Part shown: positions 44,149-53,354 of the stretch, one piece after another
Position numbering within the stretch: the first letter of the stretch is position 1
Layout of the letters: every line of letters starts with the position of its first letter
Origin: Plasmopara viticola
Taxonomy: Eukaryota; Oomycota; Peronosporomycetes; Peronosporales; Peronosporaceae
Direction of reading: 5' to 3'
Assembly (NCBI GenBank): GCA_001695595.3
Contig: MBPM02000083.1
Coordinates: forward strand, 248,001-312,000
DNA length: 64,000 nt
Translations under genes and position numbers: made by a program
Notes under the pieces: generated by a model
The model's input: only the letters and a program-made list of their open reading frames with translations
Database searches by the model: none
Told to the model about the DNA's origin: nothing

Positions 44149-44856
44149 GGCGCAAAAAAAAATAATGACGTGAGTTTGATGGACGTCTCTTGCGAAGTTT
44201 ACGAGGAAAGGGGTCCAAGGTTGCACAGGAGCATGTAAAAGTGTTTTCGTGCATAGTATTGGGCGGCTCGGGTTTATGGACGGGTAATAAGAATCGGATG
44301 GACATTACTTATGGGCACTGCAATAAACATTGGGATCAGCGACGGTACATGCAATCGGCCGTTGCGTACTGGACAATAAAAAGTGACATTCATGAAAAGC
44401 TTGACGCTGTGCCGCGTTGCCACGTAGATAGCCGCACAGCGTCTTCGTAGTGGTCGTCTAAAGGAATTGTTATGGCTTTTTACTTGATGGTAGTCACAGA
44501 AATCAATAATGATGACATTTAGATAAAAGAAAAAACGATTAAAATATGGCCCGTCTTTTACTCGAGTTCTAGATGCTATTATTGTTGAAATTTGGCTTAT
44601 TGCTGAAATTCAAAAGCATATCTTACAAATCGAATGGTCAATTCTTCCCTTTATTCTCCGATTCCTTAACATAATCCTTTTGCGAGCTTAATAATCAATT
44701 GGACCATTTTTTTATTAAGTGGCATCACATATTTGAAGCTCTTGAAATACGACAAGCACAATCAATGTTAATAATTTCAAGTCAATACATGTGGGTATGA
44801 GTGAAACGTGTGGGCACGAGTAAAACAGTATCGTAATGTTTTTGTTATTAATGGGT
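44149..44856. promoter_or_regulatory. Promoter side of the metalloprotease gene
   Basis: About 700 bp between the metalloprotease start and the LINE target duplication. AT-rich in the second half. I could not place a convincing initiator. Confidence 0.3.
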
Positions 44857-44868
44857 TGTGAGATAAGT

Positions 44869-47800
44869 AATGTAATGTAATGTATTACGTTATCGCGTTG
44901 CCAAGTTACGCACGTGCTAGGCTCAGTCTGGCTAGTCCACGGCATAGAGTGGTGTCCGCATACGTCGAGTCTCGTTCGGCGGGCAGTGCATCCAGCACCG
45001 AGGTCGTGAGGGTCTTCCAATTATTTCGGTCTTGTGCAAGGGTACGAAGCAGTTCGAGGTCTTGTGCTGTCCGGAGTCGAAAGCCGGAGCCACAGGAAAC
45101 AAGGTCGTGGTCGAGTGTTGAGGGGAGCGTGGTGCGGGGACGTCCGCGCCATTTTGCTGCGGTGGAGAAGAAGTAGGCGCGCATCTGGAGGTTAGCTGGA
45201 ATGTCGGGATTGCGGCGAAGTACATGGCCAAACAGGCGCCAGCGAGCTTGAGTCAGTCGTAGTCTCAGCGGCCGCTCATCACAGAGGTCGTACAGTCTTG
45301 CATTCGAAATGTGTCGAGGGTAGCGGTAGCCAAGAGCGTAGCGAAGCTGGCGGCGATGGAAACTCTCGAGGCCGTGGAGCTCTGACTTGGTAAGAGCCCA
45401 GGTGGCGCAGTTGTACAGCAGAATTGGTAAAACGTAGGTGTTGTACAATCGAATGCGGGTCTTGGGTGAGATGAGCGTGGGGCGGAGCCAGACGGACCAG
45501 AGGCGGTGGAGCGCGAGGGTGGCCAGGGACTTGCGTCGGGATAGATCTTCAATATCGCCGAGGAGTGTTCCGAGCTTCTTAGTGTGGCGCCAGGTTTCTT
45601 CTCGGGCTCGAGCGTGTCGAGTGGCGCCTGACGGGTTGCAGTGGCGGCGGATTTTGATGACTTCGGTCTTGGCTTCGTTCATGTGTAGACTCCAGCGACT
45701 GAGAATCGCTGGGGCCTGGTCCTGGATAAGCTGGACGACGGATGGATCAGTGCAGATGAAGTCGGCGTCGTCGGCGTAGACGATCATCTGCTGCAGGAGG
45801 TTGTGTGGCACATCGAGTGCACCGGAGAGGTCGCGAAGAGCTGCTTCGAGGTAGATAGTAAACAGAACGGGTGAGAGTGAGTCGCCTTGGGGTGTACCTA
45901 CATTACTTTCGAACGGGTCGAGAGCTTGGTTGCTGGATCGGAGTGAAAGTGTCGTGTGGCTCAGGAGGAGTCGGATGAGTCGAACTTCGTCGTCTTGGAG
46001 GAATGTCTGGAGCACAGTGATGAGCTTGGATCTGTCGATGCTGTCGAATGCGCGGGATAAGTCGATACCTAACACATAAACTGTTTCACGGCGGTCGGTG
46101 GCTCGTGCGGTGAGCCATTTGTGAGCCCAGACGGCGTCTGCCGTGCTGCGATGAGCGCGGAAGCCGCTTTGGTGTGGCGAGAGGAAGTTGTCGACGTCGG
46201 ATCGGATCCGGTTGAGGACGACGAGTGATACGGCTTTGCGGATGCTGTTGAGTAGGACGATCGGTCGGAGACTGGAGCATTCACCTTGGGGTTTGTTCGG
46301 CTTTGGGAGACACAGAAGAGTGCCTTCGCCGAGCTCGAGTGGCTGTCCAAGTGCGAAACTGTCGTTGATCAGAGCCGCGAGGGGTTCGGCAATCTGGTCG
46401 GTTCCGTACTTGAGCAGTTCTGCTGGAATATCGTCGGGTCCTGATGCACGTCCGTTGCTGAGTCGGCGGAAAGCGCGGGCGAGCTCGTCACCAGTGATTG
46501 GGGAGCTCAGAGGTCGCGCATCGCTGCTTGGGATGATTGGAGCGTGGGTTGGATCCGTTAGTTGTCCTTTGAAGTAGCTGCGGATGAGGTTGTTCGCGGT
46601 TGGTCGGTGTAGGATGTATTTGCCTGTGCTGTCGTGCACGGTGACTTGTCCTGGTGGTCGCGGGAAGAGCTCGCGTACGGCTGAGTACATGCGTACGGAG
46701 TCGTGAAGTTCTTCGATGCGGCTGATCTTGGCGTCGAGAGCTTGGAAGGCGAGTTCGCGGCAGCGTTGGTGGATTTGGCGGAGTACGGCGTTACGTTCGC
46801 GGCGAAGTTCTGCGATGTTCGCAGCGTGGTCGTTTTGGACACGGAGTCGGAGTTGACGTTGCTGTTCGGACAGTGCTGTGAGCGTGGCGTCGATGTATCT
46901 GCGGGTGCTGCGTTGAGGGGAGAAGCCAACAGCTAGTTCGGCGGCCGTTTTTGTCGTCTGTAGAGTTGCGTTCCACCGTTGCTGGATCGGGTCGGTGACT
47001 GGGATCGGGTGTTCAGTTGAGGCAGCGATCAGCGCTCGTACGTAGGCGTCGCGGGCGCCTTCGTCATGGACTAGGGCGTCGCGGGCGAGGTGCAGTCGTC
47101 GTGGGAGCTCTGAGCGCGGTCGGAACCGGATCTGAGCGGCGCCCTCTAGAGTGAAGTCCGCGGTGACGAGCTTGTGGTCTGATGAAGTGAGAGTGCCGCC
47201 CCAAGACTGCGCATCCACGCACAGGCGACGGCAGTTCTGCGAGCAGAGGATGTAGTCAATCTGGTTGTAGATAAAGTGGTCCGATCTGCGCTGGGTCCAC
47301 GTCGTGATGTTCTTTGCTCGCTTCGGGAAATCTGTGTTTGTCACAAAGAGGTTGTGAGTCTGACAAAAGGAGGCGAGGACATTACCGTTGCGGTTGCGAT
47401 AACCGCGGCCGTGGTTCCCAAGGAAGGGTTCGAGGTCGTGGCGCCGGCCCAGCTTTGCGTTGAAATCGCCTGTAAGGAAGGTTAGATCGCGGCGCGGGAG
47501 GGAGGTGAGCGCGGTGCTGAGGTCAGCGTAGAATCTGTCGACGGCTTCTAGGGGGTAGCCGCTGTGCGGTGAGTACGCATTCACGATGTTGACGGTGCCG
47601 ATGTGGGGTAGTCGCAGTTTTAAGATACCGATACGGTCGGAGTGAGACCAGTAGCGTTGGAGGAATGGTCGGAGTCGCGGAGAGATTGCGAATCCGATGC
47701 CGTGTAACTCGGTTTTTGCTTGCAGGGTTAGAAGAAGGAAGTCATCAATGAGGTGCTCACCTCTATCGTAGATCTTGGTTTCTTGGAGGCCAAGGATATC

Positions 47801-48062
47801 GACGCGGTAGCGCCGGAGATCTTCGGGGAGTGTTTCGTGCTTCTTGCGCTTCGAACCTAGAGAATTCACATTAAATGAGCCAATCCGGATGCGGTTGGCG
47901 CGGTTAGGACGTGGAAGGGGGTTTGGCCTGGTGCTGGAGACCGTCGCGTCGAGGGTGAGACTCGTTAGAGACCTGCAGATGCCCGAGAGCACCTGCCCGA
48001 AGCGCGCGAGCATTTAGCCCCCGCGCTTGGAAGGAGGGCGTCACCCCAACCTTTTCCGAAAA
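44869..48062 (-). mobile_element. Full-length non-LTR retrotransposon (LINE), 3194 bp
   Basis: It is flanked by a perfect 12-bp target duplication TGTGAGATAAGT (44857-44868 and 48063-48074). On the element strand it starts TTTTCGGAAAAGG, has about 50 bp of 5' UTR, one ORF of 1035 codons, and a 3' UTR of under 40 bp that ends in a short ATTAC repeat rather than poly(A). A single EN-RT ORF, a length of 3.2 kb, a short 3' UTR and a microsatellite tail are like the RTE group, but clade assignment needs a tree. An intact ORF plus a perfect duplication suggests a recent insertion. Confidence 0.95.
44906..48013 (-). CDS. LINE ORF: apurinic-type endonuclease plus reverse transcriptase
   Basis: This 1035-residue protein is uninterrupted. 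Residues about 40-285 are an exonuclease-endonuclease-phosphatase type endonuclease that nicks the target: FNVN (47-50), LQETK, GDFNAK (about 183) and SDHKLV (about 279) supply the expected catalytic residues. Residues about 480-830 are the reverse transcriptase: NGRASGPDDIPAE, motif A GIDLSRAFDS (about 651), motif B GTPQGDSLSPVL, and motif C YADDAD (about 744). The C-terminal region has the helical tail with YNCATWALTKSEL and RWRLFGHVLRR, common in LINEs. There is no RNase H domain, no gag-like ORF1 and no zinc-finger pair. All catalytic residues seen are intact, so the protein could be active and could mobilise the three short derivatives in this window. The start ATG at 48013 lies inside the 5' segment that the short copies keep. 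Confidence 0.95.
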   Translation of the reverse strand: MLARFGQVLSGICRSLTSLTLDATVSSTRPNPLPRPNRANRIRIGSFNVNSLGSKRKKHETLPEDLRRYRVDILGLQETKIYDRGEHLIDDFLLLTLQAKTELHGIGFAISPRLRPFLQRYWSHSDRIGILKLRLPHIGTVNIVNAYSPHSGYPLEAVDRFYADLSTALTSLPRRDLTFLTGDFNAKLGRRHDLEPFLGNHGRGYRNRNGNVLASFCQTHNLFVTNTDFPKRAKNITTWTQRRSDHFIYNQIDYILCSQNCRRLCVDAQSWGGTLTSSDHKLVTADFTLEGAAQIRFRPRSELPRRLHLARDALVHDEGARDAYVRALIAASTEHPIPVTDPIQQRWNATLQTTKTAAELAVGFSPQRSTRRYIDATLTALSEQQRQLRLRVQNDHAANIAELRRERNAVLRQIHQRCRELAFQALDAKISRIEELHDSVRMYSAVRELFPRPPGQVTVHDSTGKYILHRPTANNLIRSYFKGQLTDPTHAPIIPSSDARPLSSPITGDELARAFRRLSNGRASGPDDIPAELLKYGTDQIAEPLAALINDSFALGQPLELGEGTLLCLPKPNKPQGECSSLRPIVLLNSIRKAVSLVVLNRIRSDVDNFLSPHQSGFRAHRSTADAVWAHKWLTARATDRRETVYVLGIDLSRAFDSIDRSKLITVLQTFLQDDEVRLIRLLLSHTTLSLRSSNQALDPFESNVGTPQGDSLSPVLFTIYLEAALRDLSGALDVPHNLLQQMIVYADDADFICTDPSVVQLIQDQAPAILSRWSLHMNEAKTEVIKIRRHCNPSGATRHARAREETWRHTKKLGTLLGDIEDLSRRKSLATLALHRLWSVWLRPTLISPKTRIRLYNTYVLPILLYNCATWALTKSELHGLESFHRRQLRYALGYRYPRHISNARLYDLCDERPLRLRLTQARWRLFGHVLRRNPDIPANLQMRAYFFSTAAKWRGRPRTTLPSTLDHDLVSCGSGFRLRTAQDLELLRTLAQDRNNWKTLTTSVLDALPAERDSTYADTTLCRGLARLSLARA

Positions 48063-48089
48063 TGTGAGATAAGTCTTTAGTATAAATCC

Positions 48090-48345
48090 TGAAACGGCCC
48101 TGACACTAAATTTGATCGAAATAAATCAACCATTCAAATTAAAAAGTATTTTGTGAGTCACTTTACAAACTGACAGAGAAAAAAATGTAGCTGGCAGGGC
48201 CGTCCAGACGTATATACAAAATCAATGTTGAAATCACAAAATCTTGATAACATTGAAAGTAAAGTTGTCGTACTCTGGCTCAAGCAACTACTTTGCCGTC
48301 CAAGACGTCCGCGGTGTAACAGTGTCTCGTGCAGTATATTATGTG
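48090..48345. repeat. Dispersed repeat R1, copy 2
   Basis: Diverged match to 34320-34620 (see landmarks there). The full-length LINE is inserted immediately to its left, and the first bases of the repeat are next to the right target duplication. Confidence 0.65.
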
Positions 48346-49019
48346 CAGAGTATTTTTAAGCGCGTACGGCATGGTTATATTCCGTAAAAGCTCTTCGTGC
48401 GTACGATAACATGAAAAACATTTAGCGCTGCAGATGTCTGGAACGCTTTTAATAATCTCTTGCTTCAAGTGATCGAGTATACTTAGGCCTGCAGGTGCGC
48501 AAACTGACATCAACCAGATTTTTGGTATCCAAGTACGAAACGAGTTGCAACTTTGTTTCAAGCCAAGGCACGCTCCTTCGCTGTCGTTGTCTTCTTCAAT
48601 TTAAAATTTTTTTTAACCTGTGTCCGCTATATATGACAGGCTAATTTAGTTGAGACTAATAATTAGAGCCGTAATTGCAAATAAAAGCGTAGATGTACTA
48701 ATAATAATTAGTAAAGCCATTGAGCAAAAGCCATAAATCGGAAATTTGCTGCCCGTAAAGCTGTATTAAGTTTACACATCGATTTAAAAACTAGGCTCGA
48801 TAATATTAAACCGTGCCAATCTTGAGACCACTCTTTAAGTTTTACGTGAGAGCGTTTTATCATGGAACGTAGAGCGACCGCAATGGTTTATAAAGATATT
48901 CTTGTACTGAAGCAGGTTTAAACTTTCATGGGCATCTTCAAGAAGGCGACTTTCAAATCCGAGGAAATACCACGGTCGAGCCAAAAGGCACACACTTTTT
49001 CGTCTGGCTTGTCGCCAAA

Positions 49020-49270
49020 CTAGCCATTGTAGCCGCTCATTGCATTCATTCACTCAAAACTTGCACGGTCCTTGATCTTTTCGAGCTCCCTTACCTCCAC
49101 GACGGTGTTCTTCTAGTGTTTGCCTAGCAAAATCGCAGATAAACACCACCATGGCGACATTAGCGCCAGGAGGCCGTGGCAGTTCGATACCACGACTGAG
49201 CAAAATACTGGAGATTATTGTCCTTGGACAAGTCTTGCTCTATAATTTGCAGTCGAAACCCAAAACTGCT
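49020..49270. repeat. Dispersed repeat R2, copy 2
   Basis: Diverged match to 41870-42140. It lies about 700 bp from R1 copy 2. Confidence 0.55.
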
Positions 49271-49847
49271 TAGTGTTGTGGTAGAAATGGCAGGCTTACT
49301 TGAACCGGCACTGATGAATGATGTGCAGATGTGCACCAGGCTCTGTAGTAGCCTATCGCCGATTAACCAGAAAGAGGTGAAGCTTAAAGCTTAAGCATTT
49401 TCAAATATCTTTTCAATGCTGTCAATGTCGAAGTAGTTGGCTTGCTTCACGATGGCACCCACGGCCGCCTTGACGCACTTATTAGGGCAAGCGTGGAAAC
49501 GCCATGGTGTGCACCAATATGTCTTGACTTTAAAGCTGTGATATGCTGCAGTGCTGCCAATATTGCCTCGCTGTTGACCGATGGAGATCAAGTTGAAGGA
49601 ATAGAAAGCTATAAGTGCGAGTGAGGCTCGAATACTGGTGCAATATGTAAATTTATTGGATAGAGACTGCATACTTGTTGTGCTTTGTGGAACTGTACCA
49701 TCCAATTGAGTCCGACAATCAAAAATTCTGAAGCTGTTACAATACCCATTTTAGATTGGCGCATAGAATTACCAAGCCACAACGTAATTTAAGTATACAA
49801 TGGAGCAAACTCTAAGGCTTACACCATAATATAGACGAACAGGCTTT
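49271..49847. other. Possible coding scrap, minus strand
   Basis: A minus-strand frame (49391-49705, first ATG inside it) ends with a plausible helical C-terminus after a C-x3-C pair. It has no recognised family and no clean start, so I do not call a gene. Confidence 0.2.
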
Positions 49848-49961
49848 ACCTACAAATCGTCCAGACCGCAGCCCGATTCGGGCTGCGGTCTGGACGATTT
49901 GTAGGTTCGATATAAGAAATAGCCTTCGGGCTGCCCGAAGGCTATTTCTTATATCGAACCT
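49848..49961. repeat. Twin perfect palindromes, back to back
   Basis: Palindrome 1 has arms 49848-49876 and 49878-49906; palindrome 2 has arms 49903-49931 and 49933-49961. Each has 29-nt exact arms and a single central T. They overlap by the four bases AGGT. The last bases of the outer-left arm and the first bases of the outer-right arm share GCCCGA, so the outer arms would join into one continuous sequence if the inner arms were removed. Confidence 0.95.
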
Positions 49962-50081
49962 TTATAGGTGCCATAATGTACACAACCTACCCATAGTGCC
50001 TCAACTCAATGATGTCATCCATGAAATGTCATGAATGACTAAAGAGGGTGGAAAGTATTAAAATAAATTCGAGATCGTGGT
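49962..50081. other. Short 3' flank of the FYVE-like gene
   Basis: About 120 bp with no feature beyond the probable 3' UTR of the minus-strand gene. Confidence 0.4.
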
Positions 50082-51287
50082 TTATATCGAGCGAGAAGCT
50101 TCGAGCGACCCCACCTCGTATCGCAAGAGATCTCGCACGCCACCTTCGTCGCAAAAGGGACTATGCAGGCTATTACGCGTAGCAATGGCACGAAGATGCC
50201 ACGCCAACATGCCTTCATCCTCCAAGCAGTGGTGGCAAATACGAACGCGAGTGATCCGCGCACCCCGCACACTCACTTCTTCCATAAAGTAGCAGCGTCC
50301 GCAAACGACTTCGCCACACCGCATGCAATTGTACTTTTTCATCCATGGATTCAACCCACGAGGGCACACGTAACAATCATGGACTGCGTTCTTTGGTGTC
50401 CATTCCGCTCGAGGTTTGAAATTCTCGGGGTCTAAAAACCGTTTTCGATAGTGCTGGCAAACGCGACGACAAGTGCCGCCAAAGATTGTCATGTAGATGC
50501 GACTCGTGATTTGTGAAGCCACACCTCGAAGCTCAATGCCCATGAGGTAACACACGTTTGTCCTTGCATTGCTTTTTCCGGAATTGCGAAAAAAAAAGCC
50601 CGAATGCCACACTTTGCTTCGAAGGATCTTGTTGGTTGCCAATCGATCGGGACACTCGGGGATGTCGACCGAGTTCCAGAGACAGTAGCCGACCGTTGAG
50701 CCGTCCTTTGTCTGAATGACGTCAGTGCACACACAGACGCAAATGTCGCGTTTGCTCATGAAATTTGGCATGCCAAAGCTCGTGTAGCGAATGTACACTG
50801 ATCGGTAAGGATGGGAGGTTGTAACTGGCTGAAGGACCGACAATATCTTGGCTTCGTGGATGTTTTCATGCATGATACGCATGTGTTTCAGCAGTGTCTT
50901 GGAGCTAGTCGTGAGAAACAGCTGCATGATCTCTGTCACAGGCGCGTCCGTTTGTCCTACACTACAGAATCGAGCAAAGCCTCGCCCGACGCTTTCGTCC
51001 ACAAAGTAATCAATCCCTTTCTTGCGCATTCGTGGCTTCCAGATAGTCATGAGTTCGCGATGTCCCATCATTGAAGCCACCACTTCTCGCTCGACGTCTT
51101 GCATCATTGCCAACATTTTCGCTTTTCGACTCGAACTGAGGTGACTGCTATTGTCGCCCGGTTGAGAGCGACAAATTTGACTGTCTGAGAGAGACAAGCT
51201 CGTCATGCTGGTAAAGAGCTGGAGATTGTTTCGAGACTGTCGCCGGTTGCCTTTCGACGGTCGAAAAGCTAAGGAAGGGATGGACAT
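50082..51287 (-). CDS. START-like/FYVE-type zinc finger protein
   Basis: This is a 401-residue, intronless protein with ATG at 51287. The N-terminal 60 residues are Ser-rich. Residues about 60-290 look like the START-like lipid-binding region that precedes FYVE fingers in a large oomycete family (a helix, then alternating strands with VYIRYTSFGMPN, TKDGSTVGYCLWNS). Residues about 305-350 hold four Cys pairs (CYVC, CMRC, CGRC, CHHC) that can bind two zinc ions, as in a FYVE finger. FYVE domains bind phosphatidylinositol 3-phosphate on endosomes, but the basic R-R/K-H-H-C-R motif is replaced here by KKYNCMRCG and the N-terminal W-x-x-D is not obvious, so lipid binding may be weak or changed. 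The probable role is a membrane-trafficking or lipid-binding adaptor. The tail after the finger is charged. A long antisense frame over part of the gene is a shadow. Confidence 0.87.
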   Translation of the reverse strand: MSIPSLAFRPSKGNRRQSRNNLQLFTSMTSLSLSDSQICRSQPGDNSSHLSSSRKAKMLAMMQDVEREVVASMMGHRELMTIWKPRMRKKGIDYFVDESVGRGFARFCSVGQTDAPVTEIMQLFLTTSSKTLLKHMRIMHENIHEAKILSVLQPVTTSHPYRSVYIRYTSFGMPNFMSKRDICVCVCTDVIQTKDGSTVGYCLWNSVDIPECPDRLATNKILRSKVWHSGFFFRNSGKSNARTNVCYLMGIELRGVASQITSRIYMTIFGGTCRRVCQHYRKRFLDPENFKPRAEWTPKNAVHDCYVCPRGLNPWMKKYNCMRCGEVVCGRCYFMEEVSVRGARITRVRICHHCLEDEGMLAWHLRAIATRNSLHSPFCDEGGVRDLLRYEVGSLEASRSI

Positions 51288-52144
51288 GACGGCGACGGCC
51301 TTTGCTGCAAATGAAGGAATGATGTACGACGGTGCTCGCGACAGGATGTCATTTGACGTAATTGTTCATAGGATTGGCTGATAACGTTGGAACGCTAACT
51401 TCAAGATTGCGTTGACCCACTTGATGACTCGAGGTAGAGAGGAATCCCTCTCTTTGTGTATCGATATCTGATGTGGCTGCCTCGTCCAATGAAAAACGCG
51501 AGTGCGTCGTTTCATGCCGACACTCGACGTAATATGACAGAATGATTGGAGTTTAGAACGGCTCGAAGCAGCTGTACTTGTGTAGAAAGAGCGGTTCGTG
51601 TGGATGACAGTTCTTCCTTGTGTTCGAAAGATCAAAATACGTGAGGAAATTGATCAAGACTACACTGAGATAATGTGCATTGAAGTACAAAGTGTTTTAA
51701 CTTCGTCAACCTAACGTTGACATTTCGGTCGGACCAAAGCAGCCACTACTACATTCGTAGCGGCAAAAGCTACCTACACCATTGAAGCGACCTGACGTTA
51801 TTTTTAAAATTACAGGACGTACTTTACTTTTTATGAAAAAATTAGGGACTTACAGCATCTTTACGGTATTTGATTGGCTGTTGAGACACAAATATGCACT
51901 TTAGGTCGAAAAGCGGGTGGAGGTTGAAGTAAAATTTGACGACGAAGGAGGAGCTGAAGCCACGTTTGTGGTCGGCGCAGCGTCGTGCCGGGGCTGCAGA
52001 CTGCAGAAGACGCACAACGAACCCATCGACAGTTGAGCAGTAAGAAGTTTTCGTCGAGAGCTTTGGCTAGTCGAGGAGTTCATAGAAACAAGTCAAATTG
52101 ATCAAGAGACATTATCAAGTATATCTACCAGAGATACAGATCAA
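51288..52144. promoter_or_regulatory. Promoter side of the FYVE-like gene
   Basis: About 860 bp. A 60-codon minus-strand frame with an ATG (51901-52083) is Ser/Thr-rich and not convincing. Nothing else was recognised. Confidence 0.3.
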
Positions 52145-52772
52145 ATGTCGAGACATGCGAACAACGACTTGCAACGATCAAGGGGAAGCTCGTCGCCTAT
52201 ACGTATTGACCGAGAGTTAATACGCAGTGGCTGGCTTTACATGTCATGTCATATACGTTTATAAACAAGAGTCTTGATTGCGAAAATGTGAATTAAGATG
52301 AAAGGTTTTAGAAAATAAAAATTGCATCGCTACAATTCTACAAAGACAGCAACTTTGGCAAGCTACGTGGAGAGATGGAGGTGCTGGATGGCATGCTGTC
52401 TGTACGGTTTTCAGAGCCCGATGAAACCAGGCGACCGTTCTGTTTGAAGAGAGGCAGCTGGTGAAGATGGTTCTTTTGTCTGCTCTAAATCGAACGACGA
52501 CTATGCGAGCGCCTGGGTCTGTCTCTGCAGAGCTTGTCAGGCGGTGATAACAATACTATCTCGCCTTCTGCTGCTCGCTATCCAGTACCGAGCAATTACA
52601 ATCGGTGGATGGGTCAACTGATGCTCGAATTCGCACTAGCACGATTGATGCACGGAGCACTCGCTTCGTCGCAGAGTTGCGTCAAGTGCTTTACACAAGT
52701 ATGTCCGGAGGCGATTTTTTGAAAGGCGCAATGTATAGGAATGTTGGAAGGATAAAGATTATAGTCTTATAA
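52145..52772 (+). pseudogene. Decayed PH-domain protein gene
   Basis: Pieces of one protein occur on the plus strand in three different frames. From an ATG at 52145 a Ser/Arg-rich leader leads to LIRSGWLYMS, a typical first PH strand. From about 52312 a second frame reads SLQFYKDSNFGKLRGEMEV, a typical later PH strand pair. A third frame from about 52440 (FEERQLVKMVLLSALNR) continues to 52543. A putative 42-bp intron (GTGATA to CCAG, 52544-52585) then leads to a helical tail, with stop at 52770-52772. The first and second pieces cannot be joined in frame by any GT-AG pair I can see, and the second and third need a one-base shift. It is therefore most likely a pseudogene, or a gene carrying sequence errors. 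None of the pieces is long enough to stand out alone. The real C-terminal frame has coherent coding composition. Confidence 0.5.
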
Positions 52773-53308
52773 ATATTTCTAGTTTGCTGCAACTTATCAA
52801 CGTTCAAAACTCAAATTTTCCATTTTTCTAATGATAAGTTTTCGAAGCCGCTACCCCCCCCTAAGTTTTCGTTAATCCTTCCTCACCTCACTGTTAATAG
52901 CACCCCTCAATCACCAGATTCAGGGCTAAAACCCCCTTTCGTTGGATTTAAATGTTCTGTGGGATATACAACATTCGCATTGGAAAAAACCTTGCGCGTA
53001 TGGAAGCTGACAATTTGATAAAAATCGCGACAGAAGATCATTGTTCGGTTAAAATACGTGCAAAAAATCTTGCGCTAGGTGTAGGGTTTCGAGGTGGGCT
53101 GATTAACGAAAGAGGGGGGGCTCCCTAAAAATTTGATATCATCCAGTATCACTGAGTTTTGTTTAGATCCGTAACTGACCTCCATACAAAAGCAAGCATT
53201 CACTCAAATGCGTGATGTGTAGGTAGGCAAGAGGTATCTATGTTTCTCATTTAGCCAACACAGGGATCTATGTTTCTCATGCAACTTCTATATTTCTCCT
53301 TCAGGGCG
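52773..53308. other. Intergenic before the aldo-keto reductase
   Basis: Contains short C-rich and G-rich runs and a twice-repeated phrase ATCTATGTTTCTCAT near 53236 and 53266. It could be part of the promoter. Nothing coding is seen. Confidence 0.35.
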
Positions 53309-53322
53309 TCATTTTCCGATTT
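53309..53322 (+). promoter_or_regulatory. Oomycete-type initiator element
   Basis: TCATTTTCCGATTT matches the described oomycete core promoter consensus TCATTYBNCAWTTT at all but one position. It lies 33 bp upstream of the aldo-keto reductase ATG, a usual distance for these short 5' UTRs. Confidence 0.55.
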
Positions 53323-53354
53323 GCCAGCAAGTCAACAGATCTCTTTTTTTTCAA

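Noticed and set aside
49848..49961. Twin palindromes as rho-independent terminators
   Set aside because: This is a eukaryotic region, no T-tract follows, and no adjacent gene ends there in a matching way.
53236..53285. Twice-repeated ATCTATGTTTCTCAT phrase as a CRISPR-like array
   Set aside because: Only two copies, no spacers, and the genome is eukaryotic.
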